In this document: one piece after another, positions 1 to 11,864 of the stretch
Layout of the letters: the number at the start of each line of letters is the position of its first letter
Numbering within the stretch: the stretch's first letter is position 1
NCBI GenBank assembly: GCA_963575745.1
Contig: CAUYUJ010005736.1
Span: 1-64,000 of the forward strand
Direction of reading: 5' to 3'
DNA: 64,000 nucleotides
From: Prorocentrum cordatum
Lineage: Eukaryota; Sar; Dinophyceae; Prorocentrales; Prorocentraceae
Translations under genes and position numbers: made by a program
Notes under the pieces: model-generated
What the model was told of the DNA's origin: nothing
Seen by the model: only the letters and a program-made list of their open reading frames with translations
Databases searched by the model: none

Positions 1-225
1 CATCATCACCATCGTAATCATCATCATCATCAGCATCATCAGCATCATCATCACCATCATCATCATCATCACCATCATCATCATCAGCATCAGCACCATC
101 ATCAGCATCATAATCATCAGCATCAGCAGCATCATCATCAGCATCAACATCAGCATCATCATCATCATCATCATCATGATCATTACCTTCATCATCATCA
201 TCATCATCATCATCAACATCATCAT

Positions 226-278
<53 letters not shown>

Positions 279-529
279 GTATCACCACCATCACCATCAC
301 TATCAGCATCATCGTCATCATCATCATCATCATCTTCATCATCATCAGCATCATCATCAGCATCAGCATCATCAGCAGCAGCAGCATCAGCATCATCATC
401 ATCGTCATCATCAGCAGCATCATCACCACCACCATCATAATCATAATCGTCATCATCATCCGCATCATCATCATCATCAGCAGCAGCATCAGCATCAACA
501 TCAGCATCAGCATCAGCATCAGCATCATC

Positions 530-592
<63 letters not shown>

Positions 593-660
593 GTCATCGT
601 CATCGTCATCTTCATCATCATCAGGATCATGATCATCATCAGCATCACCATCCTCATCAT
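1..660. repeat. (ATC/CAT)n microsatellite block
   Basis: Almost pure CAT/ATC triplets with interspersed CAG, CAC and CGT variants. Translation in any frame gives runs of Ile, His/Gln or Ser, so the long open frames across it are not genes. Confidence 0.95.
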
Positions 661-1395
661 CCATCCTTTTCATCCTCCTCCTTCTCCTCCTCCTCCGCCT
701 CTTCCGCCTCCACCTCCGCCGCCACCTCCACCTCCATCTCCACCTCCTCCACCCCCTCACCCCTCCTCATCCACCCCCTCCTCTTCCTCTTCCTCCTCCT
801 CCGCATCGTCCTCTTCCTCCTCCTCCTCCTCCTCCTCCTCCTCCTCCTGCTGCCGCGACCCCAACACCCCCGAGCCCCCGCGACCCCAGCACTTCTTCCT
901 CCTCCTCCTCCTCCTCCTCTTTCTCACTCTCCTCCTCCTCCTTCTTCTTCTCCTCCTCTTCCTCCTCCTCCCTCCCCTCCTCCTTCCACCTCCTTCCTCC
1001 CTCCTTCCTCCTCTCCCTCCCTCCTCCCTCCTCCCCCTCCCTCCATCCTCCTCCTCCCTCCTCCCTCCTCCCTCCTCCTCCTCCCTCCTCCCTCTTCCCT
1101 TTCCCATCCTCCCTCCTCCCCCCTCCCTCCTCTCCTCCTCCTCCCTCCTCCTCCTCCTCCTCCTCCTCCTCCTCTTCCTCCTCCTCCTCCTCCTCCTCTT
1201 CCTCCTCCTCCTCCTCCTCCGCTTCCGTTTCCGCCGCCACCTCCTCCTCCTCCTCCTCCTCCTCGCTTCTCGCTTCTCGCTTCTCGCTTCTCGCTGTCCC
1301 TCCTCTTCGTCCTCCTCTTCGTCGTCCTCCTCCTCCTGCTCCTGTTCCTCCTCCTCCTCCTGCTCCTCCTGCTCCTCCTCCTCCTTCTCCACCGC
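661..1395. repeat. (TCC)n polypyrimidine tract
   Basis: About 730 bases of TCC/TCT triplets on the plus strand, including four direct copies of CGCTTCT near 1264-1295. It abuts the (ATC)n block. Polypyrimidine:polypurine mirror sequence of this kind can form triplex or slipped structures. No coding content. Confidence 0.93.
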
Positions 1396-4300
1396 CCATT
1401 CAGCCGCATTCGGGGGGCGGGGCAGGGAGATGGCAGGGAGGAGCAGGCGGGCGCGGGCCATGAGATTTTCGGGCGTCGCGGGGACGAGGGGAAAGGGGGC
1501 AAGGCTGCGGCGAGAGAAAACGCGACGGCCGCCTTCTCGTTCGGGTTCGAATTCACGGGGGGGGCGATCAACGGGCGGGGGGGAGAGGTTCCCTGTTCGA
1601 GCCCTGAAGACCCCCGCTTGAGCCCTCTTGGGCCCGGAAAGGCCTTCTTAGGCGCCCCGAAGGGCCCTTTTTTGTAGCATTCGCCGCCCCCTCAGCTGTC
1701 GCCCCCCTGTCACGCGCCCCCCAACTCGTTCGACGTCTCGAGTCTCCAGCCGCCGTCCCCCTGCACCAGGTACCGCGAGGAGAGAGGGCGCAAGATCGAG
1801 GATCCAGGATCAAGGGCCGAGGAAGTCCTTCCGAGACGGGGGCCGGTCGATGAGGATCCAAGATCGAGGATCGAGGTGCTCGGAAGCGTCCAACGGCCTC
1901 GCGGGACATCCATTGTCTCGAAAGAAAGCGTCGAATACGCCCTTCGCCACGACCAAAAAATGCTGGGCTGCGCGGAGGTCCGTGTTCGGCCCCCTGGCGG
2001 GCCCTCGAGGAAAAAGGTGGCGGTTTGGGGAGGGGGGGGGGACGGCGGAGGGCGGCGAGGGATATAGGGGGGATCAGGAAAGAGAGAAGGAGAGAGAGAG
2101 AGAGAGAACGAGAGAGAGAGAGAGAGGAGGACCAGCGGAGGGATCCGGGGAGGATGCGAGCGAGCGAGCAAGCTGGCGGTGGTGCATGTGGGTGATTAGC
2201 ACCGTGCCATCAGAGGTACATGTTGGGGCGGTCGCAGAACGCGAACGCCATGTGGCGGTGGGTGGGGAGGGACAACGGTCCTGCCACGCAATGCGGCGAG
2301 ACCCCCATGCCGTCCCCGTCTGCCACCACCTCCTGGCGCCGCCAGCAGCAGCGGCTCTGGGATGTTCTGGGACATCTCGAGAGGCGCGGCGACAGGGTCA
2401 TCCGTAACGAAGCGGACGGAGGCGAAGCACACCCCGACGGCGGCGACAAACACCTCGGTGCCCGCGCCAGCGCGCGATCGCGAGCCGGGGGCGAGAGCGG
2501 GCGGGCCCAGGCCAGGGCCGCGCAGCACGAGACCCTCCGTCCGCTCATCGGTCAGCTCATCCTCGAAGCCGTCCGGCAGCGACAGGAGCAAGAGGGAGGC
2601 CCACAAGGGCCTGCGGCCGCCCCCCGCGTCGTCACCCCTCGCCTCGCCACCGTCGGCACGAGCCTCGTCGGCCCAAGGCGCACCGCGGCCCGCAGCGCCC
2701 CCGCCACGGCCGCCGCGCTCGCGCCGCCGCCGCCGCCGCCTCCGAGGGGCGGCCGCGCGGCAAGGGGCGCCCGTGGGCGGCGGCGTGGCGGGAGCCGCCA
2801 GGCTCGCCACCGCCGCGCGCAGCAGGCCCTCGGCGGCCAGCACCAGGCGCACCCCCGGACAGGGAGGAGCGCCGAGCGAGGCCGCATCCTGGGCGCCGCC
2901 GCGCTGCTGCAGGAGCGTATCAGGCATCGCCCCAGAGCGGGGGCGGCGCGGCCGCAGCCCAGCGGTGCGGAGTTGAGCCAAAAACGTATTGGGATCGAGG
3001 GAAAGAGGGGAGGGAGAGAGGGGAGGGCGGTGAGGGAAAGACGTGGGAGGGAGGTAAAAGGAAGGGGAGGAGAATGGGGGTCGGCGGACTTTGTGGATGG
3101 AGAAGAGGAGAGTGATCTGGCGAAGGGATGGGGGGGAATGCTGCGGAGGCGAAAAGGACGAGGGCAGCGAAACGGGGAGGATGGGCTGGAAGACAAAGCG
3201 AGAGGAGGGAAGGCGACGGGGCATGGAGAGTAGACGATGTCACCGTGGCAGATGTAGCAGAGGCGGCCAGTGAAACAAGTACACGCTGTTGTAGATCGAG
3301 TTTCCAAATTTGGCGCCGTATGGCATGGCAGTGTCACTGCAGAAGCAAAACCGAACCTCATCACATACGTGAACAACTATATGAAAACTATTCAAACAAT
3401 GGGCACGTCACGCACGAGAGAAACGCAGCCGCTTTTCTGACAACAACAGTGCACGAGAAGGTGTGAAACATATCTGGCTGTGTGCGGCCCGCGCAAGGCC
3501 AGAGCGGCCTCGGAAACGCCTTTCCTTGTGCGCGAGCGCACTCCGGGCACGGTAGACAAGATCACAAGCCACCGCCAAATCAAGCCGCATGGTTCAGCAG
3601 ACATTCACTCTGCTAGCTCGGGAGGTTGATACACTCAACCCGTACCATAGGCGGCCCGTATCAGAAGGATGCGCGGAAAGGATGCAAAGGCCTTGGAGGC
3701 CCATGTGAACTTTTTTTCGAACGAGGTTGGCCAGCGACAGTGGCCAAGGATGGCCGAACGGGCAAGGATGCAAGGGCACCCTTGGAAGGCTGCCCATGCT
3801 TCTTATGCGGGTTGAGTGTACATTGGAATAGGCGACAAGTGGAAAGAAGGTGATCTACACACTCAACCTCTCCCACCTCCTGCCAGGATTGTGTGCCAGG
3901 GGGAGCCGTGGTCCGAAAAGACAAGGAATTAACAAGACGAGGATCGTAGCCAACTGGATAGCACAGCCTGTAGCATATATTGGGCGAGCCGGGCCAGGTC
4001 GGCTCCGCTTGCCTCAAGTGAGGCGGAGGCGTCGAGAAGAGGCGGCGGAGGAAGGAGGAGACGGCAGCAGCGACGAGGAGGGAGGAGGAGGTGGAGGGCG
4101 GAGAAGAACCGGCACGCGGATGTGGGAAGGTCTGTCCACCAGGAGCCTTGTGAGCGCAACGCATTTCAGGGCCGTACGGCAGGTTCACGCAGTGACGACC
4201 CCGGCGCTGGTTTGCGACACCGCGTGGATCGTTCAACCTTGAAAGATCGGCGGCTGTTCGATCGCGTTCAGATCTTTCCAAGTTGGGCGATGATGGGCCA

Positions 4301-5381
4301 CCAGCGACGTTCAGCCTCGAACGCCCGCCCGCCGCGGGGCCGCAGACGCGTCCACGCGACACGAACCTTCCGCAGCGAACACAGCGCGTAGCGCAGATCG
4401 GTGTGGGGTTGCAAACCCCCAAGCCAACGGCTGTCGACTGCTATACTCGGGCGCGAATTTACTGCGGGCGATATGGGGGGGAGCAGCGAGGGCTGCAAAT
4501 AGGGGCCCTGAAGGGGCCCTGTAGGGCCCAACAGGGGGCCTTCAGGGCCCGAAAAGAATACCGTTCTTCCCCCCCTTTGAATCACCCCCTAATAATTGCG
4601 CCCTGTGCACTCGCTTGTTATCTCTCCCAGGAAATGGCTATACTCGCTTGTTGTATCCTCCAGGAGGCGGGGGAGGAGGGAGGCAATGGGGAGGAGGCGG
4701 CGGCGGAAGAGGGAAGAGAGACGGCAGCGGCTGAGGGGGCGCGCGCGGGCGTGCCTCCCTGCGGGGTGCTGTTAGGCAGAGGACCAGCGGGGCGGGTATC
4801 GCCGCCGCCCTCGTCGGATAAGGAATCCTCCAGGGTATGATTCCTCTCGGGCACATTGCTTAACGAACGCCCCCGCGGTACCTCGCCGATAGACCGGCGA
4901 TAGGCCCTGGATCCATGCCGAGTCCGCACGCTCCTGGGCGGGGTGGGGGTCTCGGGCCCCCATCGGCGATGAGCGGGCGATCGGGGGTGGATGCATCCCC
5001 TCTTGAGTCTATCCCCCCCAGCACGTTGCCCGTTGTTTTTCGGATCATAAGTTGTCTCCAGCGGCCGTTCGGGACGTTCAAGGCTCCAGGCACCCCCGGA
5101 ACACCCTCGGCCAGACGCACCTGCTGGAGCGCATCCCGAGGCTGGGAATCGTTTACGAACCGAAAAAACCGTCCGAAAACCTCGAACCGCGAACCTGCCG
5201 TCCCTACTGAAACCTGAGCCGACCCCCCTCCTGTTCAAGGGATAGATCACCCAAGCAAGACAACCCCCCAGACAACCTGGACAACCCATGCAGATTCATG
5301 ACGACAAACGACCTGCCCCGGAAAACCCCTTGGACAACCCAGCGGGGATTCGGACAACCCCACCATCAAGGGCGGTCAAGA
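1396..5381. other. unique GC-rich sequence, no gene recognised
   Basis: Open frames occur on both strands but are low-complexity (Arg/Gly/Pro/Ala), overlap one another and show no known motif. Contains a (GA)n tract at about 2085-2126, a very GC-rich stretch at about 2450-2960, and GGGCCC-rich short palindromes at about 4500-4550. Part of 4870-5010 resembles 12510-12650, sharing the core AGTCCGCACGCTCCTGGGCG. Confidence 0.6.
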
Positions 5382-5556
5382 GGGGGACGTCCAAGAGGGG
5401 GGTGGCGAAAATCATGGCCGGCGGCATGCGCGCGGCTCAGGAAGGGGGGGGCCAGTGACGTATTGAAATAAACAGAGGCGCCATGAAATCTGGGAGGATA
5501 GCATGGCCCTGCCATGATATTCTCCCACTAGTCATCACCCCCTCCTGGCCGCCCCC
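5382..5556. mobile_element. MITE-like element, family A, copy 1
   Basis: A segment of about 175 bp starts GGGGGACGTCCAAGAGG and ends with CTCCTGGCCGCCCCC, whose reverse complement is close to its start. The interior ATCATGGCC and CTAGTCA blocks are shared with the copy at 6586-6735. Non-coding. I found no clear target duplication. Confidence 0.5.
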
Positions 5557-5824
5557 GACACCAGACAACCCCCCATTTGGACAAGCCTCTCCGGGATGTT
5601 TCTTCCATAATCCGCCAGCCCTCTTGTGGGGCCACCAGGCTGTGGGACCTAGGTTTGCCGTTCCCTGCGCCAGTCCCAATTTCCAGTTTCCATTGTTACA
5701 GTTCTGCTTCTTGCTGCTTACTGTTCTTTGTTGATGGACCGCGCGAGGAGGGGGAGTCGAGAAGGAAACTGGTTACCACGCCTGAATCGGGTGCTCTGAA
5801 TTCCCGGGGGAGGGGCGTGGGACA

Positions 5825-6370
5825 CGTCAAAATACATGAAAGTCGCGCCCCCGAGGCCACAATCCCTCGCAAATTACACCGTGTTCGCGTTCCCGAGGCC
5901 ATAGACCCTCGCGAATTACACCAAATTCGTGTCCCCGAACCCATAAACCCTTACAACATACGCCATGTTCGTGTCCCCGAAGCAATAAACCCTCGTAAAA
6001 TATGCAATGCTTGCGTCTCCGAGGCCACCAACGCTAGTAAATCACGCGATATTCGGGTCCCCGAAGCCATACACCTTTGCAAATTACACCATGTTCGCGT
6101 CTCCGAAGCCATACACCTGCGTAAATGATGCAAGATTTGCGACCCCGAATCAATAAACCCTCGTAGGAAACCAACTAATTACAATAAACCCTCGTAAGTT
6201 ACCAACTAATCGCGTGTCCGAAGCCATACGGCCGCGTACATTACGCAATATTCGCGTGCCCGAAGCCAAACACCTGTGTAAATTACGCTACAGTTGCGAC
6301 CCCGAAGCCAAACACCGTTGTAACTTACTCGCTACTCGCGTATCCAAAGCCATAAACCCTCGAACTACAA
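5825..6370 (+). repeat. 48-bp minisatellite
   Basis: About eleven degenerate units of roughly 48 bp with the pattern GTTCGCGT(T/C)CCCGAGGCCATA followed by ACCCTCG(T/C) and an AT-richer AATTACACCA segment. The period is a multiple of three, so one frame stays open and yields a 16-residue repeat (RVPEAINP type). This is probably incidental; no start context or flanking coding sequence supports a gene. Confidence 0.8.
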
Positions 6371-6585
6371 TACCGAATTCAACAATACCATCAGCATCTC
6401 AATTTGTCTTGCCGGTGACTCATCGTCTTCGCGTGAAGTCCCGACGCTGCTTCACGGCGGCGCCAAGGCCTCATAATTTCGCTCTTGCATTGCCCATTAT
6501 CCGAGAGAGGGGGCCGGCGGCAGGGGGCGAAGCCCATACGGATATAACAACGTTGTCCCTGCCCCCTGAGCGGGACGTCCATGAG

Positions 6586-6735
6586 GGGGGCGTCCAAGAG
6601 GGGGGCGCAAATCATGGCCCAAGGCATGTGCGCGGCCCCAGGGAGGGCCAGGAGACGGGCATTAGATCTGGGAGATCTCATGGCCCCCGCCATGGTAGTC
6701 GCCCCCTAGTCACCACCACCGTCTTGGCCGCCCCC
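6586..6735. mobile_element. MITE-like element, family A, copy 2
   Basis: A 150-bp segment bounded by GGGGGCGTCCAAGAG at the left and GTCTTGGCCGCCCCC at the right, which are inverted with one or two mismatches. The interior ATCATGGCC, GATCTGGGAGATCTC palindrome and CGCCCCCTAGTCA blocks match the copy at 5382-5556. Confidence 0.55.
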
Positions 6736-6769
6736 GACCTATCCCCCCCTAACAGTTTGGAACGCCCGA

Positions 6770-6900
6770 GATGGATGCGGAAAATTAGGTACAGTACCCA
6801 ACAACAAGTGTTGTCCGAAAACCGGCAGCGGCCGCTGCTGGGCAAGCGGCCTTCTGCCTCAAATGGACAACGTCTGCGGCGACAGGACCGGCTGTCGGTC
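6770..6900 (+). repeat. dispersed repeat B, copy 1
   Basis: Shares an ordered series of blocks with 50487-50620: GATGGATGCGGAAA, ACCCAACAACA, CAGCGGCCGCT, AACGGCCTTCTGCCTCA-type and GGCGACA. The copies are diverged, and the function is unknown. Confidence 0.6.
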
Positions 6901-8089
6901 TCTGTACGTACCCATTCTTCCGTGCCCACTTCGATCGTCCCGCACGTTGCCCCTGACCCCACTCCCCCGGCTGCGCACCGCGCCCGCGCTCGAGAAGGAG
7001 GACTCCACGTCCGAGAGCCCAGGGTGGCCCGGGCCTGGCTGCAGCGCGGCGGCGCGGCGGATAACGATGCCTCGATAGACGCCAGCACGGTACTGTGCAC
7101 ACAATGGAGGGGAGAAGACGGGATTCGCAACCAAGACTGATCGCGGAAACGACGTGCCGATCTTGGTCACGGTCGATATTGGTCAGCGCCATTCCGTGGA
7201 TCAACCTCGCGCAACGGCGATGGCTGGCACGGACCATGACCAAAATCGGCTTCGACAAGAACCCGCGACAGCTTGGTCATGGTCCCCGTGATTCTGCCCT
7301 CGACACAAGTCGTCCGCGGACCTGTGGCGCCGCCGAATGTTGGGACTCGGGAGCGCTGGAAAAGTCAGAAGCGAACCCACCAGCCATGTCACGGGAACAG
7401 AGGACCGAGGAGGGGTAGCTGATTGTCAGCCCGGTGTCCCCTTCTCCCCCACCCTGGGAGGCAATACTTGGGAAGTCTTCATGGGCTAGACTAAGCCAAA
7501 ATCAAGCCAGACCAAAAGGCGACTACGCTGGGTTGGGTCAAGAATTCAACCGGATTCGACCGTCCGATTGAGCTGGAGTGGCGATGCGCCCAGATAAACA
7601 GAAAAGGATGCGGAATCGTTCTCTGGATTCGCCCTGATTGCGCGGACTGGGTGGGACGAGGCCACGCAGCATGCGGTTGGACGACGGAAAAGAAAAGGAA
7701 GACCATGAAACGGGCGAAGCAGAGTGGGAAGAGCGAAGAGGGAGGGCGAGGATGAGCCGGAGGCGGCGGTGGGCGAGGGGGCGGGCGGCGGGACGAGTAT
7801 GAGGATGAAGCATGATAACCAGGAGCAGGCTGAGAGGCAAGGGGCACGAGAAACCAGCGAAAAAGGAGCTGGCGGAGGATGCGCAGGGAGAGAAATAGTC
7901 CGCCACCATGCCACTACAGTCGCACTTGCTCGGAGAGAACACGCGAGAGGACACAAGACCCTTCTGAGGGCCACATTGCAATGGGAATGTCGACACAGGA
8001 CACAAGGGTACCCAGGGCCGACCTACTAATCGGGGCCGACTGTAGGCACCGAGTGAAGTGTCCTCAAATCTCTCAGGGTCCTCTGTACC
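6901..8089. other. unique sequence, no gene recognised
   Basis: No supported gene. The stretch 7140-7300 has several inverted GGTCA/TGACC and CGATCTTGGTCACGG-type blocks reminiscent of the GGTCGCGACC-rich elements at 47238 and 49719, but without clear ends. Confidence 0.5.
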
Positions 8090-8580
8090 GAGTAAAAGAA
8101 CATGTGTTTTCCGGGCTGGTCCCGGGAGGCCCAAGGAGCCTTCGGGGCTCGTCGCACAATATTTGGAGCTTCCCGCACGCCTTTCCATCAGGCCAGGAGA
8201 CCCGAAGACGGCTCAAGAAATTCCCCAGAGCCTGCCACGACGGTCTGAGAGGCCCCGAGGCGGCCCTGGAGCGCTCCAAGACCTCCAAGACGGCCCCAAG
8301 ACGCCCGAGGAGGCGTCCAACATCGCCCAAAGAGGGCTCCAAAAGGACCCTCAGGAGGACTCGGGAAGAAAAAACGGGATTGGCATAAGCGGTTGAATGT
8401 TTTTTCAGGGTTCCCACGAGGGCCCGAAGACTGCCCAAGAAGGCTCCAGGACGGCCCAAAGGGTCTCCAATGTGGTCCAAGAAAGGCCCCAGAGGCTCCC
8501 CAGGATGCTTCCCGAGAGGCTCCTAAAATGCGTCGATGATGCCTCCGAGGGGCATCCCAAGAGGCCCTTTTAACATATCA
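8090..8580 (+). repeat. CCAAGAGGC-type short-period repeat
   Basis: Degenerate repetition, about 10-12 bp apart, of GGCCCAAGAGGCTCC-like words. The same word family fills the interior of the structured elements at 24341, 26970 and 31124, so this stretch may be an old relic of one. The terminal sequences of that family are not present here. Confidence 0.55.
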
Positions 8581-9409
8581 TCCTCGAGGCCTCTGACCCA
8601 CATCCCAGGCATGGTGGCGAAATGGACCGAATGCCACTCGACGGCGAGGACGAGGGATGGCGCGGACAGAAGGAAATGGGAGGCCACGGAGGAGGGGGAC
8701 GCGGAGGAGGCGCCTGCTTGGCAGCGCCACGGGCGCAGCGACGACGGATTCTGCTTCGCCGTCGCCACCTGGGCGGGCCCTCCTTCCTGGCGCTGCGTGC
8801 TCCGCAGGGAGGGGCAAAAGCCTCTGGCCCCTTCCTATTCCCTACACTTCCTCCCCCTTGTCCTGCTCCTCCACCCCCCTCGCCTCGTCATCCCCCCTAA
8901 TAGAACGGCCCTCGTTTTCTCATCGTACCACCTCCTTTCCCTTGTGCACAGCCTCCTCCTCACCCGTTGTCGAGTTTCCTCCAACGCCCCCCCCACCTCT
9001 TCCTTCCTGTCCCCTCCAAGTCACCCTCCCCATTTTCTCACCACCCCGACTGCCGCATCATCTCCACACTACGCAGCGGGCACAAATGTTGTGCATTCTC
9101 CAGCCATGAGCACCACGTTTAGTTTATGTCTAACTCCCAGCCCGACGTAACCATGACAATTAGGACTGTCACAAGCCACCCCGCAGCCAGCAAGCCAGAT
9201 GAGGCCATGTTCCTCCCGAGCGCCGAACCCGCACGCATCATAGATATAAAAGGACACGTTGTGAGCCTTTTGATCCAGGCAGTATGAGGACCAGCGAAAG
9301 CCCAAGCGACCCCCAAACCGAAAGAGGAGATCCGACCAGGTGGTCAGACCTGGAGCAGAGCTGTCAAGGCCCCCCTGACATGGGACTTACATACTCCGGG
9401 ACTTCTAGG
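8581..9409. other. unique sequence, no gene recognised
   Basis: GC-rich with a pyrimidine-rich stretch at about 8830-9060. No open frame shows recognisable domains. Confidence 0.5.
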
Positions 9410-9577
9410 CGAAGAAAGAACGCCATAAGGATTAACTTGTGGCGCTCCGCGCGGATTTTTTGGATCTGCGCTGGACGCCCCTCCTGCGTCGGAGGCGCCG
9501 CCGGGGGGGCCCAGCGCGGATCCAAGAAATCAGCGCGGAGCGCCAAACGTTTATGTTTATGGCGTTTCATCTTCTCG
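9410..9577. mobile_element. hairpin MITE, family H, copy 1
   Basis: A 168-bp near-palindrome. The left arm starts CGAAGAAAGAACGCC and continues to TGGCGCTCCGCGCGGATTT. The right arm is its imperfect reverse complement, ending at 9577. The short centre contains GGCGCC. A diverged relative lies at 50702-50901. It would fold into one long hairpin if transcribed. No internal ORF. Confidence 0.7.
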
Positions 9578-11135
9578 AAGCGCGTCGCCGAAAGTTAGGT
9601 CACCTTCAGGTCAATAGAAGAAAGTAGGTACGGTAAGGTTTTTCCAAGGCCGACTAGTAGGTAAGGTTCTCCAAAGTCTCCAAGTCTTCCATAACCGCAT
9701 AACCGCGTCGCGCCCCTGACCTCTCGTGAACTCTTGCCGGCACGCCCCCGCGCGCGGCTCCACCGTGCAGGCAGGCGGGCGGGCGGGGCGGCGGCTCACG
9801 TGCGCACAGCTCCTCGCCAGCGCTCGGACGTCCACTCCCCCCGAGCACCAGGACGGTCCAGACTTTCTGGCGCTGGCCTCGCCGAAAAAAATGCATACCC
9901 ATCTGTCGGAAGAAGCGGGTAGAAACATGCAGGATTGGGTGTCCGCCCGCCCCCTTAGAGGACAGAACATGTGAAGCCACTCGATCATTGAAGTAGGAAG
10001 GCGCTTCAAGTCGATTGGAACATTTGGCTCCAAAACTTCTACTTTCGACGACGATGGGTACGCCCGAGCGGCGCCAAGGCTCTCGTGTGTCCACGCACGC
10101 CTCTTCCCTGACGGGTGGCAGCTGTTCCGCGTTTGTATCCCCCGCGTCGGCGGCGCGCCCGGGCGGGAAGTGCGAGGAGGCAGGCCATCGCAGGAAAAGC
10201 GGCGGGGCTCCCGCAGAAGCCCTTCCCCGGCCCGTGACGTCCACGGCAAGCCGCTGCCCACTGACAGCCAGGCCATCAAACCCCGTCTCGTGCCCACCCA
10301 CGGCGGGAACTGCAGCATCACCGCTCGAGAGCCCGAGGCTGCGCCCATTCTCAGAGGGCGGAGAGACGCCGACACGACGAGCAGCTCTCGGGCATCCTCC
10401 GGATGTTCCAGCCGCGACCGACGAGAACGGTCGCCACGTTACACGTTGCGGCAGTGCCAGGGACACACTAGGGTGGGGAGCGTCACGTTTTGGGTGGGTG
10501 GGTGGGTGGGTGTGTGGGGGGGGGGGGGGGGCACAACGCGGGTTACTCGCCATCGCTCGGACGTCCCTTCCCCGTGCACTTGTTTCGGCTTCGTGCGCAT
10601 TTTTTCTCCCACTATGCTCCAACATATGCTCCTCGGTGGTCCTCACCGAGACAACACGCACACGTCCGAGCGATGCCAAGGCTATGGCCCAGAGGGTACC
10701 CTCAACATTGGATACTGGAATGTTTCCGCCGCGACCGCAGGGCAGATGCGAAGCCGATACACCGTCCTCTGTACTCATCCTCAGCCTGAGCATCCTCTCC
10801 TCCCGGTCTCCTCATCCTGCTCCTCCTCGACCCTCCTCCTCGTACATCATACTCCTGCTGATCCTTCTCAATCCTTCACTCCTTATCCCCCTCCTCGCTC
10901 GTGCTCCTCCTGCCCCTCTGTCCTCGTTAAGCACCTCCTCATCCCATCTGCACTCTCCGCGCTCCTCCTCCTCCCTCCTGCAGCTCCTCGTCCCCGGCCT
11001 GCTGCAGGGACATGCGAGTCCAGCCTGGCAGAACACAGAGGCAGGAACGGATGTTCAACAGTGCGTGGATGGCACGAGCTGCGCGTGAGATCATCCCCAG
11101 TCCTCATCCACCCGATCGACAAGAAGCCAGCATGA
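9578..11135. other. unique sequence, no gene recognised
   Basis: No supported gene. Contains a (TGGG)n/poly-G run at about 10490-10532, and fragments at about 10405-10440 and 10705-10740 that resemble the left end of the elements at 47238 and 49719 (TTGGATACTGGA and CGCGACCGACGAGAACGGTCG words). A polypyrimidine stretch lies at 10795-10990. Confidence 0.5.
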
Positions 11136-11340
11136 GGTATGGGATATTCGGCGGCGACATCCGAAGCCATACCCCCACCAACCATCGACTCTCCATTGTC
11201 GATGGGAGGCGGGGGTAGGGTTCGGATTTCGCCGCGTGTTCGACGAGTTCCGAACCCGATCCCCGCTGCCCATCGAGTTGCCTGAATCGTTAATCGGTGA
11301 GGGTAGGGTTCGGGTTTCGCCGCCGAGATATGGCATGGCA
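11136..11340. mobile_element. inverted-repeat element with nested arms
   Basis: The left end (from GGTATGGGATATTCGGCGGC) and the right end (GGTAGGGTTCGGGTTTCGCC to GGCATGGC) are imperfect inverted repeats over about 40 bp. A third related arm lies inside at about 11210-11240 and pairs with the left arm around CCATCGAC/GTCGATGG. This gives a compact multi-stem structure of about 205 bp. Non-coding and MITE-like; target duplication not evident. Confidence 0.5.
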
Positions 11341-11678
11341 AATCAACACGGCTGAGGACCGCGTGCTGGCTACTACCGTCGCTGAGCTAGAGTCTGCCTA
11401 TCCACAAACATGGTGGACGGACGGCAAAATCGCACGAGGGAAACAGAGGAAGCATGCACGGGGAAGGGGACGTGAGAGAGGAGAGGACAGGGGAGATGAA
11501 GAGAAAAGCAGGCAGGGAGAGCAACCTCAACCTTGTATCGAGCAAAGGGGATTTAGGGCGGCTCTCTCCCGACCCCCCCTTCTTCTCCGTCGGGAAAAGG
11601 AATTCACACACACCCATCCCCCCACCATCCCCAGAAAGACCAATACGGCAGAACCCCAAAGGGTGAACACACATTCAG
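11341..11678. other. unique sequence, no gene recognised
   Basis: About 340 bases with no motif or domain. Purine-rich at about 11430-11520. Confidence 0.5.
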
Positions 11679-11864
11679 AGGCCTCCTAGATGGGGTCCGA
11701 GCAGATGGGGCCGGAGGATCGCGCGCATCGCCCATGCATCGCCGATGCATCGTCGATCGGCGACGTCGGCGACGCATCGGCGACGTCGGCGTGGAGAAGA
11801 ACCGGGCTACGCATCGAACCGCAACGCCTGGGCATCGGCGATGCGGCGCGATCCTCCGACCCCA
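11679..11864. mobile_element. MITE-like element, family G, partial copy
   Basis: Starts with AGGCCTCCTAGATGGGGTC, nearly identical to the left end of 46784-47016, and contains the same GCATCGGCGATG-type short palindromes. Its right side ends in GATCCTCCGACCCCAT, the inverse of the subterminal ATGGGG..GGAGGATC on the left. The terminal CTAGGAGGCCT seen in the other copy is absent, so this copy looks truncated. Confidence 0.55.

Noticed and set aside
176-1621. Long open frames of poly-Ile, poly-Ser/Leu and, on the minus strand, poly-Glu/Arg
   Set aside because: Pure translation of (ATC)n and (TCC)n triplet repeats; no non-repeat coding sequence attached.
2196-3376. Overlapping Arg/Ala/Pro frames of 200-340 codons on both strands
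   Set aside because: High GC removes stops; composition is low-complexity, no motif, and opposite-strand frames are equally long.
3618-3885. Possible inverted-repeat element (GGAGGTTGA..ACTCAACC and its counterpart near 3860)
   Set aside because: Arms are short and mostly self-palindromic, with no related copy in the window.
5577-6128. RVPEAINP-type repeat protein
   Set aside because: The 48-bp minisatellite is a multiple of three, so an open frame is expected by chance; flanks are non-coding.
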